NCBI RefSeq assembly: GCF_047948215.1
Contig: NC_134458.1
Span: forward strand, 136,409,036 to 136,473,035
Length of the DNA stretch: 64,000 nt
Origin: Lycorma delicatula
Taxonomy: Eukaryota; Arthropoda; Insecta; Hemiptera; Fulgoridae
Reading direction: 5' to 3'
Below are positions 39,196 through 52,299 of the stretch, piece by piece (position 1 is the first letter of the stretch; the number at the start of each line of letters is the position of its first letter). The notes under the pieces were generated by a model, which saw nothing but the letters and a program-made list of their open reading frames with translations, searched no databases and had not been told where the DNA came from. The translations under genes and the position numbers were made by a program.

Positions 39196-39266
<71 letters not shown>
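39196..39266. repeat. symmetric (TA)n(TG)n(TA)n microsatellite
   Basis: A TA run to about 39215, a TG run to about 39239, then a second TA run to 39266. Confidence 0.95.
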
Positions 39267-39269
<3 letters not shown>

Positions 39270-40779
39270 AAAATTAAGAGATATCATCCTGATAAAGTCA
39301 AAAGAACGGAAAAATTAGATTAAAAACTTTAAAAACTTCCTAATCACTGGAGCTACCAACTGACAATTCCCCTCAAAAGAAATAATCATAGTAATCCTTC
39401 TCTTTAGTTTTTGGGTTTTAAGTTTTCTTTCCGCTTTCGTCTGGGATTATTTAAAACTTATAGTCGATATTAATTAGTTAATTTATTTTTGTTTATTGAT
39501 TCTTTTGCAAATTAATGTGGAAGTACTCTTTTTATAGTTTTTTGTAGCTACTGTTTATTTAGTTATTAATTATAACTCTGCTATCATTTTTTTTTTATAC
39601 TGATGTTAGTTGTTCAAAAGTCAAAATAGTTATCTTTTTTTTGTTATAAAAAAAGTTTTTGAGAATTTCTTAGTTTTGTACTTATAACTATAACTTTGTA
39701 GAACAGTTATTTCTTCCTGAAAAGAACGAATTCATTAGTACAAAATTAATGGAAAACAAAAGAAGTTGTTATAATAAGAATTACTATACAGGACTTAACT
39801 GTAATAAAAAAAAAATAGGGAGTGTAATAAATAAATAAAATCTAGAGAATAAACAGAATAATTTTGATGGAGTTAAATGATTAATATTTGAATTCATATA
39901 AAAGGATTTGTTATTTGAACATACAAAATTTCTGATTTATCGGCCTGTAAATTGTATTTTATATGAAATTTTATATGAAATCTTACATTGTATCTTACAA
40001 TATACCTGTAATGTGTGGCTTATATTATATCTATAAAAAAACACAGATTCTAATTTATATCAAATTAAATTAATCCGATAATCGTTTATAATTAGATAAT
40101 TCATTAAAATCCGATACTGAAGTATTATAACACTTTTTCTTGTAAACAGAAGTATCGTGCTGGGTTAAAAAAAAGTTATAAGTAATATAAACAGGTTAAA
40201 ATGTAAAATTTGTACGTAACTAACTAAAATTCAATTTAAATTTGTCATATTTATTGGCACTAAACAATAAAGAAAGAAGAAGAAACTGATGCTTCAATTT
40301 TTTATCCTGAAAACTTGTTACAATTTTTGAAATGACAGATATAACATTATAATCTACAATATAATAAATACATACACTTTTTATATTTTTTAAATATATT
40401 TAATAATAATGATGTCGGTGACAGTCTTATTGAACGGTAAGATGCTTCGAAGTAAAAAAATATGGGTTGACTTTTGTAATACTTCTAAGTTTTCTTTTTA
40501 AATTCGAAGTTTTTTATCATTTTCAGTGAAAATATTGTTTACATCTACACACTATGATGAAAAATAGTATAATTATTATGCTTAATAAACTTTCTACAAA
40601 AATACAAAAAGGTTTTTTACATCGATTAAATTTTTTTTACTCTAAAATATTACCGTACTCTACGTAGAAATTTACAAAAGTAACTTTTCATTTATTGTAA
40701 ATATTCATTTTATTTATGATAAGTAAAATTGACGGTGTAAAACATTTATTTATTTATTCATTTTGTTTGAAAACGTCTG

Positions 40780-41600
40780 TCGCAATGTAAGTTCATGATT
40801 AGAGTCGGGTCGGACAGAAGAAAGAAGTTTAAGAGTTAAAGAGGGAAAGAGTGATTGAAGGGAAGCAGCAAAACAAATGAGGAGGGAATCACAAGTAAGT
40901 TAACTGTTTGTGATGTAGAAACGGTCGGTAGTGGTAGTAAATACTGAAAGAAAATGGAGTGAGCGAGACTTTATTATTTTGGCGTAATGTCAATCAGAAT
41001 CAAAAGTTCATTAGCAAAAGTTTTGGCAGAGCAAGTGAAACGACAAAAGGAGGATTTCTTCGCGCTGCATTCATTCAGTCATTCGTTCTTATTGTAGAGG
41101 ATAGCAAAATTCCCCTTCCCTTACCGCTTCGTCGTTTTCTCTTCGTCACAGCACCCCTTTAACTGTGTGGTGGTAGTGATGATTAAAAGTGATAAATTAG
41201 AAGGCAGTAAATAGAGTTGGCCCGAGTGTCAAAAGACTTTTGATTACGTCATTGTTTTCCAAAGTCTTCAAAATGATGGCTTCTGATTTCATTTGCTGAT
41301 AAAATTCAACTCCCTCTCTTCAATTCACCACCGCCGGCCTCGGAGAAAACGGCAGCGGCAATAGCACCAGCCGTCACTCGACAAAACGGAAAATAGTTCC
41401 CTTACCGTCCCTTCCCCACTCCGTACTTTCCCTTCCCGAAACAAACTGCTTCCAAGTATTTTCAACCCGTCTTTTGTTTTTCTTTAGAAAATTCAAGGCG
41501 CTTTTGTTTTTCTCATTGTGATCGGTGTGGCGCGTAGATTGTTTGAATCAAACAGTACCAACACAACCGGAAATGTGATAGACTTCCTCAGGTAAAATAA
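40780..41600. promoter_or_regulatory. large GC-richer island with splice-donor-like end
   Basis: This is the longest compositionally distinct island upstream of the gene: GA-rich at 40800-40960, mixed in the middle, and GC/CpG-rich at 41330-41560 (CCGCCGGCC, GGCAGCGGCAATAG, GGCGCGTAG). It ends with CTTCCTCAG|GTAAAAT at about 41588, which resembles a 5' splice site. The only frame whose phase could join exon 55660 carries a stop close by. If it is an exon, it is therefore a non-coding 5' exon. A promoter or enhancer is an equal alternative. Confidence 0.35.
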
Positions 41601-42059
41601 GAAAGGAAACCTTACAGCATCTGGAATGTTCTTTTTAAATATAATTTCCGATTAGTATGAAAACTACAATTTAATTACAAATTCATTTAAATGATGTGAA
41701 TATAAAAGTTAAATAGATGTTGCATTGTAATCTATACATTATTTTACATTAATAGATTGTAATTTCAATATTAATAAAATAGTAAATAAATTAACCTATT
41801 AATTAATAAGATAATAGTAAATTATTTTATCAAACTGATCTAACTGTTATTATGTTTTATTATACTAAAAAAAAAAACTAAAAAAAAAAACAACTTAATT
41901 CAACCGTGCATCTTTGTCAAATGAGATATAAATTATTATTTTTTTATAACATCTGAAGTTTGTCATTATTGTAATAATGACAATCACGAGTAATTAACGA
42001 ATTTGTATAGAAAAAAATTATCTTTAAAAATCAATAATATCTTAGTAATACATAAAAAC
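41601..42059. other. AT-rich non-coding stretch
   Basis: AT-rich filler between two islands; nothing recognisable. Confidence 0.5.
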
Positions 42060-42430
42060 ATGGATCGTGATTCGCGTAGCGGAAGACGATCCCCCGCCTT
42101 GTGACGATCCCGGTCGCCACACGAACCCATTCGTTCATAGCCCTGATGGTCTTTAACAATGCTTGTCTTTTAGACGAATAAACTTAACACAACAGTCATC
42201 AGTTTAGCCTCTGTCAGGTTGTCACCGATGAAAATGCCCCAGAACATTTCCACCGTGTATTTACACAACCTACTATCGCCTTCGTATGGTCTCTTCCAAC
42301 CGCTACCACATACCATAACTTACAACACTCAACTATCAAATTAACCGATTTGCAGAAGCACGATCCCCTCTCTTTCCTCTAACACCGAAAGTTTCACACA
42401 AAATCTCTTCCCGTATCTAACTTTAATTAG
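42060..42430. other. GC-richer island
   Basis: A sharply bounded GC-rich start (42061-42130, with several CG dinucleotides), then C/T-rich DNA to 42430. Small frames exist on both strands: + 42060-42104 reads MDRDSRSGRRSPAL, and minus 42138-42031 begins MNEWVRVATGIVTRRG. Neither matches a family I know. Confidence 0.35.
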
Positions 42431-43260
42431 ATTACGCACTCACATCATTACTCCACTATGTCTTTAAACACCAAAAATACTATAAAAATATGCAATATTT
42501 TTCGTAGAACAACAACGTAATAAAAAGGAAAAATTACCAGAAATACAGTTTTATAAAAATAAACAGGAAAATTACTAAACTTTTATCCGCACTTAAATCA
42601 CAATGATATGTTATAAAAAAAGTGTATACCTTTATCGAGTTATTAAACAATAACCATGACTGAAATATACGTATAAAAAAAAAATTAAATCTGAAATTAT
42701 AATGAAGATCCTGAAAAATTATAACGGTTGAACGATTAAAGATTAAAAAGACTCAGTAGTAATACAAATGATAAGCTACTGTTATAAAAAAAATAATAAT
42801 AAAATAAAAAAACAGGGCGGAGATTAAAAATGAAACCTTCATCTTCTTTCCTTCTCCTTCGTCCTTGTAACCGTGATCATAAGGAAGAATTCAACATATA
42901 TAATAAAAAGGAAAAATTAAATTACGTACAAGATGAAAGTATTTTATTTTTTCCACAACTAGTTTACTTACAATGGGCTCATTTCGTGGAACCATAAGTA
43001 AATCGTTTCATAAGCACACGATAGGGAGTTCTTAACTAATTCTTATAATAAGTCATCCTTAACAAAAGTTATCGGTAAGCAATGCTTTTAAATTTCATTA
43101 GTAAATGAATATATATGCCTTTACTTCATACTCGATAAAAACAAATAAGTAGTCAATATAAACAAATAAATAATCAATCGATAGCGAGCCGATAGACGCA
43201 TTACAATGTAGAAATTGACACGAACAAAACAAAACAAAAATGTAAACAAAAGTAATATCG
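42431..43260. other. AT-rich non-coding stretch
   Basis: AT-rich filler; nothing recognisable. Confidence 0.5.
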
Positions 43261-43640
43261 CTAGTTTTGGTCGATAGCAACTGCAAATTGTCCTTCAGTA
43301 GCTCCTAAGTCAAGCACAAGCAGATGTTTCAACCTTCGGACGTCCCTGCTGTTATCAAGCAGATTGATCGCTAAGTGGTTGACCTGATTTTCTAGAAGTT
43401 TTTGTAATTTAAAACTGTGCTGTCTCACAACCTCACGAATCGTCGGAAGCCGCAGATATTCGTGAATTTTATCGTTTGCGTGAGCCATGGCGTCTCTGAA
43501 ATTGTTCTCGTTACTTTCTTTTGGAAGCGTTGTATGATATCTACGTTACAATTACTTGTTGTCCGCGGTATGAAAATAAGCATTTTTTTAATACTGAAAC
43601 CAGTTCTCGCAGTTTTCCTCTTCGATGACTAAAAGCTTTG
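43261..43640 (-). mobile_element. LINE reverse-transcriptase C-terminal remnant
   Basis: The minus-strand frame 43488-43261 reads MAHANDKIHEYLRLPTIREV, then HSFKLQKLLENQVNHLAINL and LLDNSRDVRRLKHLLVLDLG, ending at a stop. The LP(T/S)I.EV start and the HLA.NLLD...RRLKR..VLDL ending are characteristic of the C-terminus of jockey-like LINE polymerases. Upstream on that strand (to about 43640) fragments such as YRGQQ appear in other frames with stops. It is a short dead remnant. Confidence 0.7.
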
Positions 43641-44199
43641 TTGTCAATTTATTCGCAATTTTGAAGAGTTAGAAAATCCCTTTAAAAAATGATTAAACAC
43701 GTCATTAGAAATGACGTGTTTATTCATATAATATGTTCTTTTATAAAACATTTAAAAAAAAAATGAATATCCTTGGAGAGTTGGAAAGTTCACGTAATGT
43801 GGTTATTCGATATTTTGTAAAATTGGTATAATTAATAGCTGATATGTATATATAGTTTTTAATTTTATGTTACGTAAACATGTTTGACTGAAAGTACATC
43901 TTGTCTGTGCGATGTGATATTTATTACAGACTTTACAGTTTAATTTTTATGCTTTAATACTTCTGTGTTTTGATGTGATGTATTTATTAGAGTATGTTGA
44001 AATTTATGGCATATATATATAAATATACAGTTTACAGTTTTGAAAACAATAATTATAAATAAATACTAAAAGAATATATCAGAGAAAAAACATAAAAATA
44101 AATATCATACTAAGATGAATAAAAACGAGAAGAAAAAACAATGATAAAATATAATAATAAACAGATCAGAATTTGTGATAATGTATTCAGAAAGAATCC
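43641..44199. other. AT-rich stretch with one hairpin
   Basis: Contains the hairpin at 43691-43725; otherwise AT filler. Confidence 0.5.
43691..43725. repeat. hairpin with 15-bp arms, one mismatch
   Basis: AAACACGTCAT (43695-43705) pairs exactly with ATGACGTGTTT (43711-43721) around a 5-base loop. Pairing extends four more bases with one mismatch. Confidence 0.85.
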
Positions 44200-44920
44200 A
44201 CCATCTTGTAAAATATTCAAAATGGTAGAAGAAAAGTAAGAAAGTAAACTTTTGAAAAAAGAAGAAAAATCAAAAGTGAGACAAGAAGAACAAGAAGAAT
44301 TAAAAGAAGAATGCAATGAGTAAATAAACTGAAACAAAAAGAAAGAAGAATTTGCAACCAATGGCGTAGAACATGACTTCACCGGCAATACGTACTAGTT
44401 GAGGAAGACTAGTAACAGAAGCAAAAGGGATCGGTAGCAATGATATTTTCAGAAATAAGAAAAAAATTAAAATAAAAGAGACACAACAGATACAGAAACA
44501 AAAATAAGAAAATAAAGTTGGAAGAAAGGGAAGGAAAAGTAGAATAGTGATGGTTTGAAGACTAAAAAAATAAGGTAAGAAACAACGACTTAAATAAAGA
44601 TAGAAAGAGATAGAACGAACGGAAGGTAAAGAAGATTCTGTTCAGTATACACCACTGTTCTGCGTCTAATTGCGTTGATTTATACAACTATTGTCCTGTG
44701 CAGTACGTTGAGAGAGAGAAAGATTGGAGCACGCCCCCGTTGCAATTCTACAGAAGAAGGAAGACAGCCTGTTTGTGGCATGTCGTGACTACACACCATC
44801 TCAAATCGAATCATATGATACTAGTGCATACATATACGCTTGCGTATTAGTAAATTCCTTGTTCTATGCGATGCTAAAATAGAACCGGTCTAGTCAGAAC
44901 TTCAGCCAGAGCACTACTTT
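44200..44920. other. purine-rich then mixed GC island
   Basis: 44220-44630 is dominated by A and G on the + strand (AAGAAGAACAAGAAGAA and similar). 44640-44920 is of balanced composition with a GAGAGAGAGAAAG run at 44710-44722. No gene-like frame. Candidate regulatory island. Confidence 0.35.
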
Positions 44921-47329
44921 AGAAGAAAACTAGTGAAAGCTTTTACAGATGCATCTGAGCTTTTATAATGCAAAATGTTTAAACATGATGTGTGATTTTC
45001 GTCAATACGTACAGTTCTACTGAATTCTGTTAAATTTCATTACTAATCAAGTTAGATTAAATAGTAATTAATTAGTTATGATGATACGAATATAATGTTT
45101 CAATCTTAGGTTCATTGTGAAATTATAAACAGAATTGTCTGGAAGGGAAAACATCCTACATTAAACATCTAAAAACAAAAGGAAGATGATACTACGTTTT
45201 TAGGTTATGAAAAAAACTTATAACATGCAAAATATAACCTAATAAAAAAAAACCTAAAAATTATTTCAATTTATTGAAACAATTAATAGAATTATACTCA
45301 AAATAAAAAATTATATAAACTTCAATTAATGTGATGATCATCAGACCAGTTTTTTGTTGGAAACTTTACAAAGTACTATTGTACTGATAATCTTACAAGA
45401 AATACCTTAATATAAGTATAATTAAAAAAAAAAAAATATCATAATTATCAAGAAATTCGATGATAAAAATATTTGTGAAATCAGTCATAGCTTTAACTAA
45501 GACGAATATAAAAATATTTGAAATGTCACTGAAAAAATATATTTTAACAGAAGCAAATGACATGACGAAGAAATTTAAATAGATTTTATACGTGTAGGCT
45601 GTTCAAAAACGTTTAAGTATTTCTTATTTTTTTTTGTAAATGTGAAATAATAATAAATATTTACGAAAATTTTAAAAATATAAGAGGAAGTGTGTGTACA
45701 GGGGAGGGGGAATAATATAATATAAAATACGTATACTTTTTTTGATACCGGAAGGGAAACGTTATTACAAATTATTTGTTACTTACGTCAGATATTCTGT
45801 TTGGAGATTTGCAATATCATTTGTTGGTCTCCTCCGAATAGACTACAAGCAAAAAAAAGTTTAAAGTAGAAAAATGTATTGGAATTACGATAAAGTAGAA
45901 TAAACTTTAAATTTACTACATTACAGCAAATAGAGAGGGGTTTCGTTTCATCCTGCTGAAGGAGAAAAAAATGTAAACGTCAATATTTACGTTCACAATT
46001 TTATATGGTGCATACTGATAAGTATTAGAACGAGTCAAAGCTACCGGGAAAATATTATGTAAATCAAAATTTGTCACATAAAATATAAAAATATATTTAT
46101 ATTCTATCAAAAGTAAATTAATATAACAAGAGGAAATTCATGGTAATTGTATATACTGTACGGTAACCACCACGGATTATTTTTTCATACTCAAGATATA
46201 CGTTATTTTCATGGTGGATAACACATTTCACTCGGATTTGTACGTCGTACATATCTATCGCATGAAATATCCTATCCAAAAGCATAATGTTTTACCAGTT
46301 GAAATTTCCATTACCACCGTTACGATTATTATTAGATATTTCATATTTACAAAATATATATGCAACAAAACTCAACGGTTACTTCATTTAATAACCGAAA
46401 ATCTTATTCGAGAACAATTTTCAGGACCGAAAAAGGTAAATTTAAAAAAAAAACAATTTTTTTATTTCTGGAGTTTTAATTTGATCGATTTAATACTATT
46501 CTCCATTCTTTTTTTTGCGCTATTCTTTTAACCGCGACCACATCTTCAGATATCAGTTTTATCTTTGTCTCTATAAGTAAATTAACTAAACAAGATCCAT
46601 GAAACTAGTTTATCAATTTACAAAATTTTGTCATCTTCATTTTTTTTTTTTGTACTTAATTTTTAACATTTTCCTCTCTCATAATATTTCAGAAGTTCTA
46701 ATTTTTTCCTTCTGCTTTATCCAAAATCATTTTTTTACCACTATAAAGCGTTAACCCCAAAAAGATTTATTTTTTTAGGTCTATATTTGAAACAAATTAA
46801 ACTTCTTTTCTACGTAAAATCTCTTCTTGTTTGTAACATTCTGCTTTTGATAGCTACCTTACGTTTGTAATTTCATTCCATTAGCAATAAATAGTTAGTT
46901 AAAAATATTTGATAATCAAACATATACAAACAATACAGTACATATTAATGACAAAGTCTGATAAATATAATATTGAATTATTTAATGTTCTGATGCGAGT
47001 ATTTCGAGAAAAGTACATCCATTATGTTTTATATATAACTATTTAAAGTCGCAAATGCTGAAATATAAAAAATTACATAAATATTTACCTATAAAAAAAG
47101 GCAACAGAATATGTACCTCTAAATCTGACTAATAATATGTAAATTCAGACAGGAAGAGGAAAACTGTTTCAGGAGAGTTTTGGTTATAGACAGGTTTTAT
47201 CAATATTGTTATTAAATGGGCCAAAAGTATAATGGCAGAGTAAAAAGGACGGAGTAAAGGGATTTAAAATTATATTTGTTTGAGTATAAATTAATAATTT
47301 TACAAAGGTTAGTAAATATATTAATTTAA
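44921..47329. other. AT-rich non-coding stretch
   Basis: AT-rich filler; the 106-codon frame at 46211-46531 is rich in Ile, Phe and Lys and looks compositional. Confidence 0.5.
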
Positions 47330-47880
47330 TTAAGCTTCTGCTCACTGACCTGTCCCCTCCTATGTATAAATTCCAGAATGTAAACCTACGCTGTCCACCG
47401 CCAGAACACTCTCTATTATCATACTACAGGCTGCAAGAGAATTCATAATAATAAAGTTGAAACAACACACAAATGTTAAACTGCGTTCTGTCGTATGTTA
47501 TTATTAATAATTGTTTAAACGATTGCTGTGTTATTGTTATTGTTGTTGTTGTTGTTATGCGGTTGTTTTTTTTTTTATTTTATTAAACAAAGTCAATATG
47601 TATTAAATAATAACGTTTGAGTGCGCAACATAACATCCTTGTTATACGGCACGGTTGTTATATCATATCCACCCTCTGTTGTCATTTTCACATGACGGTC
47701 TGGTCGCCTAAGGTAATATTCGTGTATTGGACCGGCAATGATTTACCAGACTATTCCTCCCGTATACCCCTTTCCATGAATAAACCCCCTTTCCTTTAAT
47801 ATAACCACCTTCCTACTAAAGGCCAACCCCTCTCACAACCATTACAACCCAAACTATATATTCGTCAGTGTAGATTCATC
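47330..47880. other. GC-richer island with TTG repeat
   Basis: Two GC-richer pieces (47340-47440 and 47620-47860) surround a (TTG)n run near 47535-47560. The pyrimidine-rich strand near 47755-47840 matches the style of other islands. No coding recognised. Confidence 0.35.
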
Positions 47881-50549
47881 ACTACATAATCCGATGTCAT
47901 CACTATAATAGTAATTTTTTTTCTTTAATGTGATGCTATTTTATAGAAAATCTAAATTTTAATAAAATTACTTAACTTGAAAAATTACATAATAAATGCG
48001 AAAAAAATATCTTACCACCAAAAAACGTTACCGATAAATAACGAACCTTCAAATGTAAATAATCGAGTCAGTTCTTTAAATAATGAGAAAGAAAATTTAA
48101 TTTTATATTTATAATACACTGAAAACAAATTGAAAGGCTTTATAAGACCAAAATGAAGAAGATTTATTCAAGCTTTAAGAAAAAACGAATATCCAATCAT
48201 TTTCTAAAGAAAAACTTTAATATTGACGAGAAATGCTTGCTAATCAAATTAACAAATGTAAAATGTATTTTTATTCATTTTTATCGGTGTAATATATCGG
48301 TTAATCCTGAAAACGATTATACATTTCTTCAAGAATGATTAGTAATCAACAATAGGTTTCAACCGTTTGATTATATATATATTACCCATACAAATCGGCC
48401 AAACATACGGTAATCATAAAAAAATTAATATAAAAAAATATTATGTATTCATAAGCTGATCTCTCCAATGTTTTCTAGGCCTTTCTAAATGTTTTCTGCG
48501 TTTATATTTACAGTCATAATATCGTTCAGAAATCTCTTATCATTTACTAATTTAGTATCATATTTTTAGTATTTTTACGATATTTTAATTTTTATATTCA
48601 CATTAAAAAAGTCGCTTTTAAATCAAAATATTTTCCAGTCGGTTAGAAGTTATCTAATGACAAATATATCGCTAAAATAACTGTAGAAAAATTATTCTGC
48701 AGATTTATCTCATCTCTTCGAATTGAAAAGAAAAGCAGGAATGAATACTATTTCATAAAATGTTGTTATAATTAATATCTTGTTCATTATTGTTCTTCGT
48801 TTGATTCCATTATTTTTCTATTAAGTAGTGATTTTTATTCACCAAATCCGTAAAGTTAAAATTCCAACTCGGTCAAAAATTTTATTTCAAAATATTTAAT
48901 TTAAAATTCTGTGTATACCTTTAATTTTCGTTTTACTCAATACGAAAATAATTAGAATATTATGAATAATCCTATAGAATAATCATTACAAAGTAACGTT
49001 CTTAAACACGATTAATGATTATTACTGACTTGAAAAAACCGTGTAATTTATATTTTCAAAAGAAAAAACCTATTATAAAAATTAATATTTTTTCAGTTGG
49101 TGCTGATAAATTGATGTGAAGAGTTTATCATGGATTGATAATAATATTTTATTTAATAAAATCATAAATAATTTGGAAGATGGTCTTCCAAAAATTCTTT
49201 TAAAGGTACAGAAGAAAGCCATTAAATATATGATAACAATGATATATTTATATATATATACAAACAACAGGTAATCTAAAGGATTTAAAATGAACTACGG
49301 TTCATGTGTTATTTATTTATAAAGCTATAATAAATTAAGACTCAAAACAACAACAAAAAGATTTAAACAATTCTCATTTTGACAAATGAAATGAACAAGT
49401 AAGTCTGTAAAGGTCTACTGAAGAACTAATTTTGAGTTAACCGTATCAAGATGCACGGTCAAAGTTCATGGAGAAATAAAAATTTAATTTTACTAACTGT
49501 GGCAAATACAAATATTTTTATAAATATTTAAGTGGTTAATTGATGATTTTTAATTAATAATATACTTTTCTTTTTTACTAAGAAGAGAGTTCCTCTCCCT
49601 ACTGAATAGTAAATAAGCAAGGTTTATAACCACATAAAGTTTTAATTTTTAACTGTAGACCCAGTACCGAGCCACCAAGGATTGCAGTACTACAAAAATA
49701 AAACTTTATAGTTAATAATAACACTGATTTTATTGTATTTTAAGTCAATTTATAGTTTTATAGCGTTTTCTTATCTATTTCTATTAATGTAGAATATTCA
49801 CAATGTATTTTTACATACAAAAAATTATGAGAAATCATATAATAATTATTTACATACCATACATTGGTAACAATAAAACTAATAATTATATAATTTTAGG
49901 GAAAATAATTGTGAACATAAATTGAATTACTGCAAAAAGCCTAAATTATATTAAATTAATTAAAAGAAAATGATTAAATTAAACTTATATTTATCTTCTT
50001 ATCAACAGCGTCAATGTGTTTCATAATAATCTAATTAATAAACTAACATACCTAATGTAAGCTTAAATAAATATAAAATAATAAAACATAACCTTTTTAT
50101 TTTTTTAATAAAATATATATATATATATATAATTTTTAATAATATAAACATTAACGACGGATTACTTTTTCTTTTAAATCGTAAGATTGGAAGCAACACA
50201 TAGCAAAGAAAAATGTTCAAACCGCTGTCGTTGCATTACCATTGATCGCCGAATGTAACTTAACTATTTATGTGAAAAAGATTAAAGAATAAGATTATAT
50301 TGGTCTTCGGTGCGATGCGGTAAGAAGCTGTCGCGCTAAATCTTACCACAATTCGAACAAGATGTCTACTTGGGATAACGTTTGAGAACAAAGAGATTAT
50401 ATGTATATATACACACACACGCACACGCACACGAACAAACATACACTCATACACACACAAACAGTTATATTTATAAATATTCTAGTGTGCATGCATGCAA
50501 GAAAGAGTGTCATGTATTTTATGGGATATATAGGAAAAAAGGTTTTTAA
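47881..50549. other. AT-rich non-coding stretch
   Basis: AT-rich filler with an alternating AC tract near 50410-50460. A short GC-richer patch at 50220-50380 has no recognisable content. Confidence 0.5.
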
Positions 50550-51010
50550 CTTAACTATTGAGGAGGATTTGATATAATTCTTGAGTAGTAACAGAGATAG
50601 AATGAGCAAGTTAAAGGGAGGAGTACGATTGTGGTAGAGAAGGGGCGGAGAAATCAGGAGTAGAGGGGCGTAAAAGGATCCAGTCGGAAAGCAGTATATT
50701 GTCAGAAGGACATCGGAATCTGGTTTTGCCTTGCCTTATATCACCTCTCGTAAATTGTCTTAAAAGTTGACTAGTTCATTTGTTTCCTTTCTTTATGTCC
50801 TTCCTATTTTATTCTATTTTTATTTTTTCAAATAATTTACCGTCGAATGACAGGTAGTTGATCCGGTCATGGGTTCAAATAATGCACTGTACCATATATA
50901 TTTAAGTGTGTGTTTGTGTGTAACGAAGGAAAGAATGATGAAGAGAGAGGACTCTCAACGCATCTTTGTCATCCTTTATTTTATGACTCCAGTTAAGCCA
51001 CTACTGGTAC
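50550..51010. other. GC-richer GA/GGGG island
   Basis: 50560-50720 is G/A-rich (GGGAGGAG, GAGAAGGGGCGGAG), and a GAAGAGAGAGGACTC tract lies at 50940-50955. A B-box-like GGGTTCAAATAATGC (50871-50885) hints at a worn SINE. No protein-coding frame. Confidence 0.3.
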
Positions 51011-52299
51011 CATGTTAAACAGTGTCATTTAGTGGTATATTATATTATCTATCAAAAATGATACTCTTATTATGCGCTTTATAAATCATTATAAAGGATA
51101 ATTTAAACGCTTGTATATAGTAAATCAATAATAAAATCAACTGTACACAAATTTATAATGAATTTTATGGTGTCACACGTCCGTCTAAAGAATAATGTAT
51201 TTCGACGTATCATTCTATTTCGTATGAATTATACTAAAACATACATATTTTGATTTTATACATTTATTTATTTCGTATAACCGCTTCTTTATCATAAATT
51301 ATTAATTAAAAATAAATAAAGATATTAGAGTAGTAATACATAACTTTTCACTGCTTGCTTAAATGTATGTTTCCTAGTTATTTCCTGAAAATCTTGGTAT
51401 TATTTCTTTCATTTAAGTATTAATTTTATTATTTTATTATAATATAATCTAAAAATAAAATGTAAATTAAATACACAGATAAAAACAAACAAAATATAAT
51501 AAATTAAAAATTTATCCTTCCAAGTGTATGTCATTTTAGTTCCAAGTTACCTGTATATTTTAATTAATAACTACTTTATTAAATGATCAGGGTATAATAA
51601 TGTTTAATTTATTAAAACATGTTTTTGTTATTTACATTTAGAATAAAGAAAATTAATAAAATATCTAAAAGTAATTCATTAAATCTAATAATATGAATAA
51701 AAAACACAACACAAAGAAAATAAACCAAATTACGTTATTAAAATAAAATCGTAAATTGAATAAACTATTTATAAATACAAAATTCTTGATAAGCATTTCA
51801 ATTGTTAAATGTTGGTTATCAATGTTAAAAAAAAATTGACAATATTTACGAGACAGAACAAAAAAGTGAAGGAATGTACTTTTCAACTGTGTAATTTTAA
51901 ATATAAGGTTTATCATATGTATATATATATATATATATAATATAAACTATTTTATAAGGCTATTGATCTGATTACCATGTTACACTATTAACAGTTTCTG
52001 ATTAACAGTTACACTATTACAGAAGCCACACATAAATATGATCAAGTACAATCACATTACAGGCTTCCGTCGAAGCTCATCAGAAATTACTTACCGAATA
52101 TTCACCGAATATTTATACATTTACCGAATATTCCTATACCAAACATCTAATACAATGAAAGAAAAATAATTAAAATTGAAGTGAAATTTAGATAAGATGG
52201 GTAACACTTATATTGATGGAACTCCACCTCAAATCACAAAAGTCACCAAGGTCCAACACGTGGAGTCCTTTTAGCCAACGTATTCACAGTTGTTTAGAA
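51011..52299. other. AT-rich non-coding stretch
   Basis: AT-rich filler with a TA run at about 51918-51938. 52060-52280 is slightly more complex but unrecognised. Confidence 0.5.

Larger units (their letters stand above)
36161..40779. other. long AT-rich stretch with microsatellites
   Basis: Holds the compound repeats at 38904-38964 and 39196-39266. A short minus-strand frame (about 38392-38478) in a slightly GC-richer patch reads MAGNVKSRDLTTFRDLISF but matches no family I know. The rest is filler. Confidence 0.5.

Noticed and set aside
44110..44388. Minus-strand 92-codon frame rich in Ser, Phe and Leu
   Set aside because: It is the complement of a purine-rich tract, so the composition explains the open frame.
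46211..46531. 106-codon frame
   Set aside because: AT-driven composition (Ile, Phe, Lys, Tyr), no domain, ends in a homopolymer-rich stretch.
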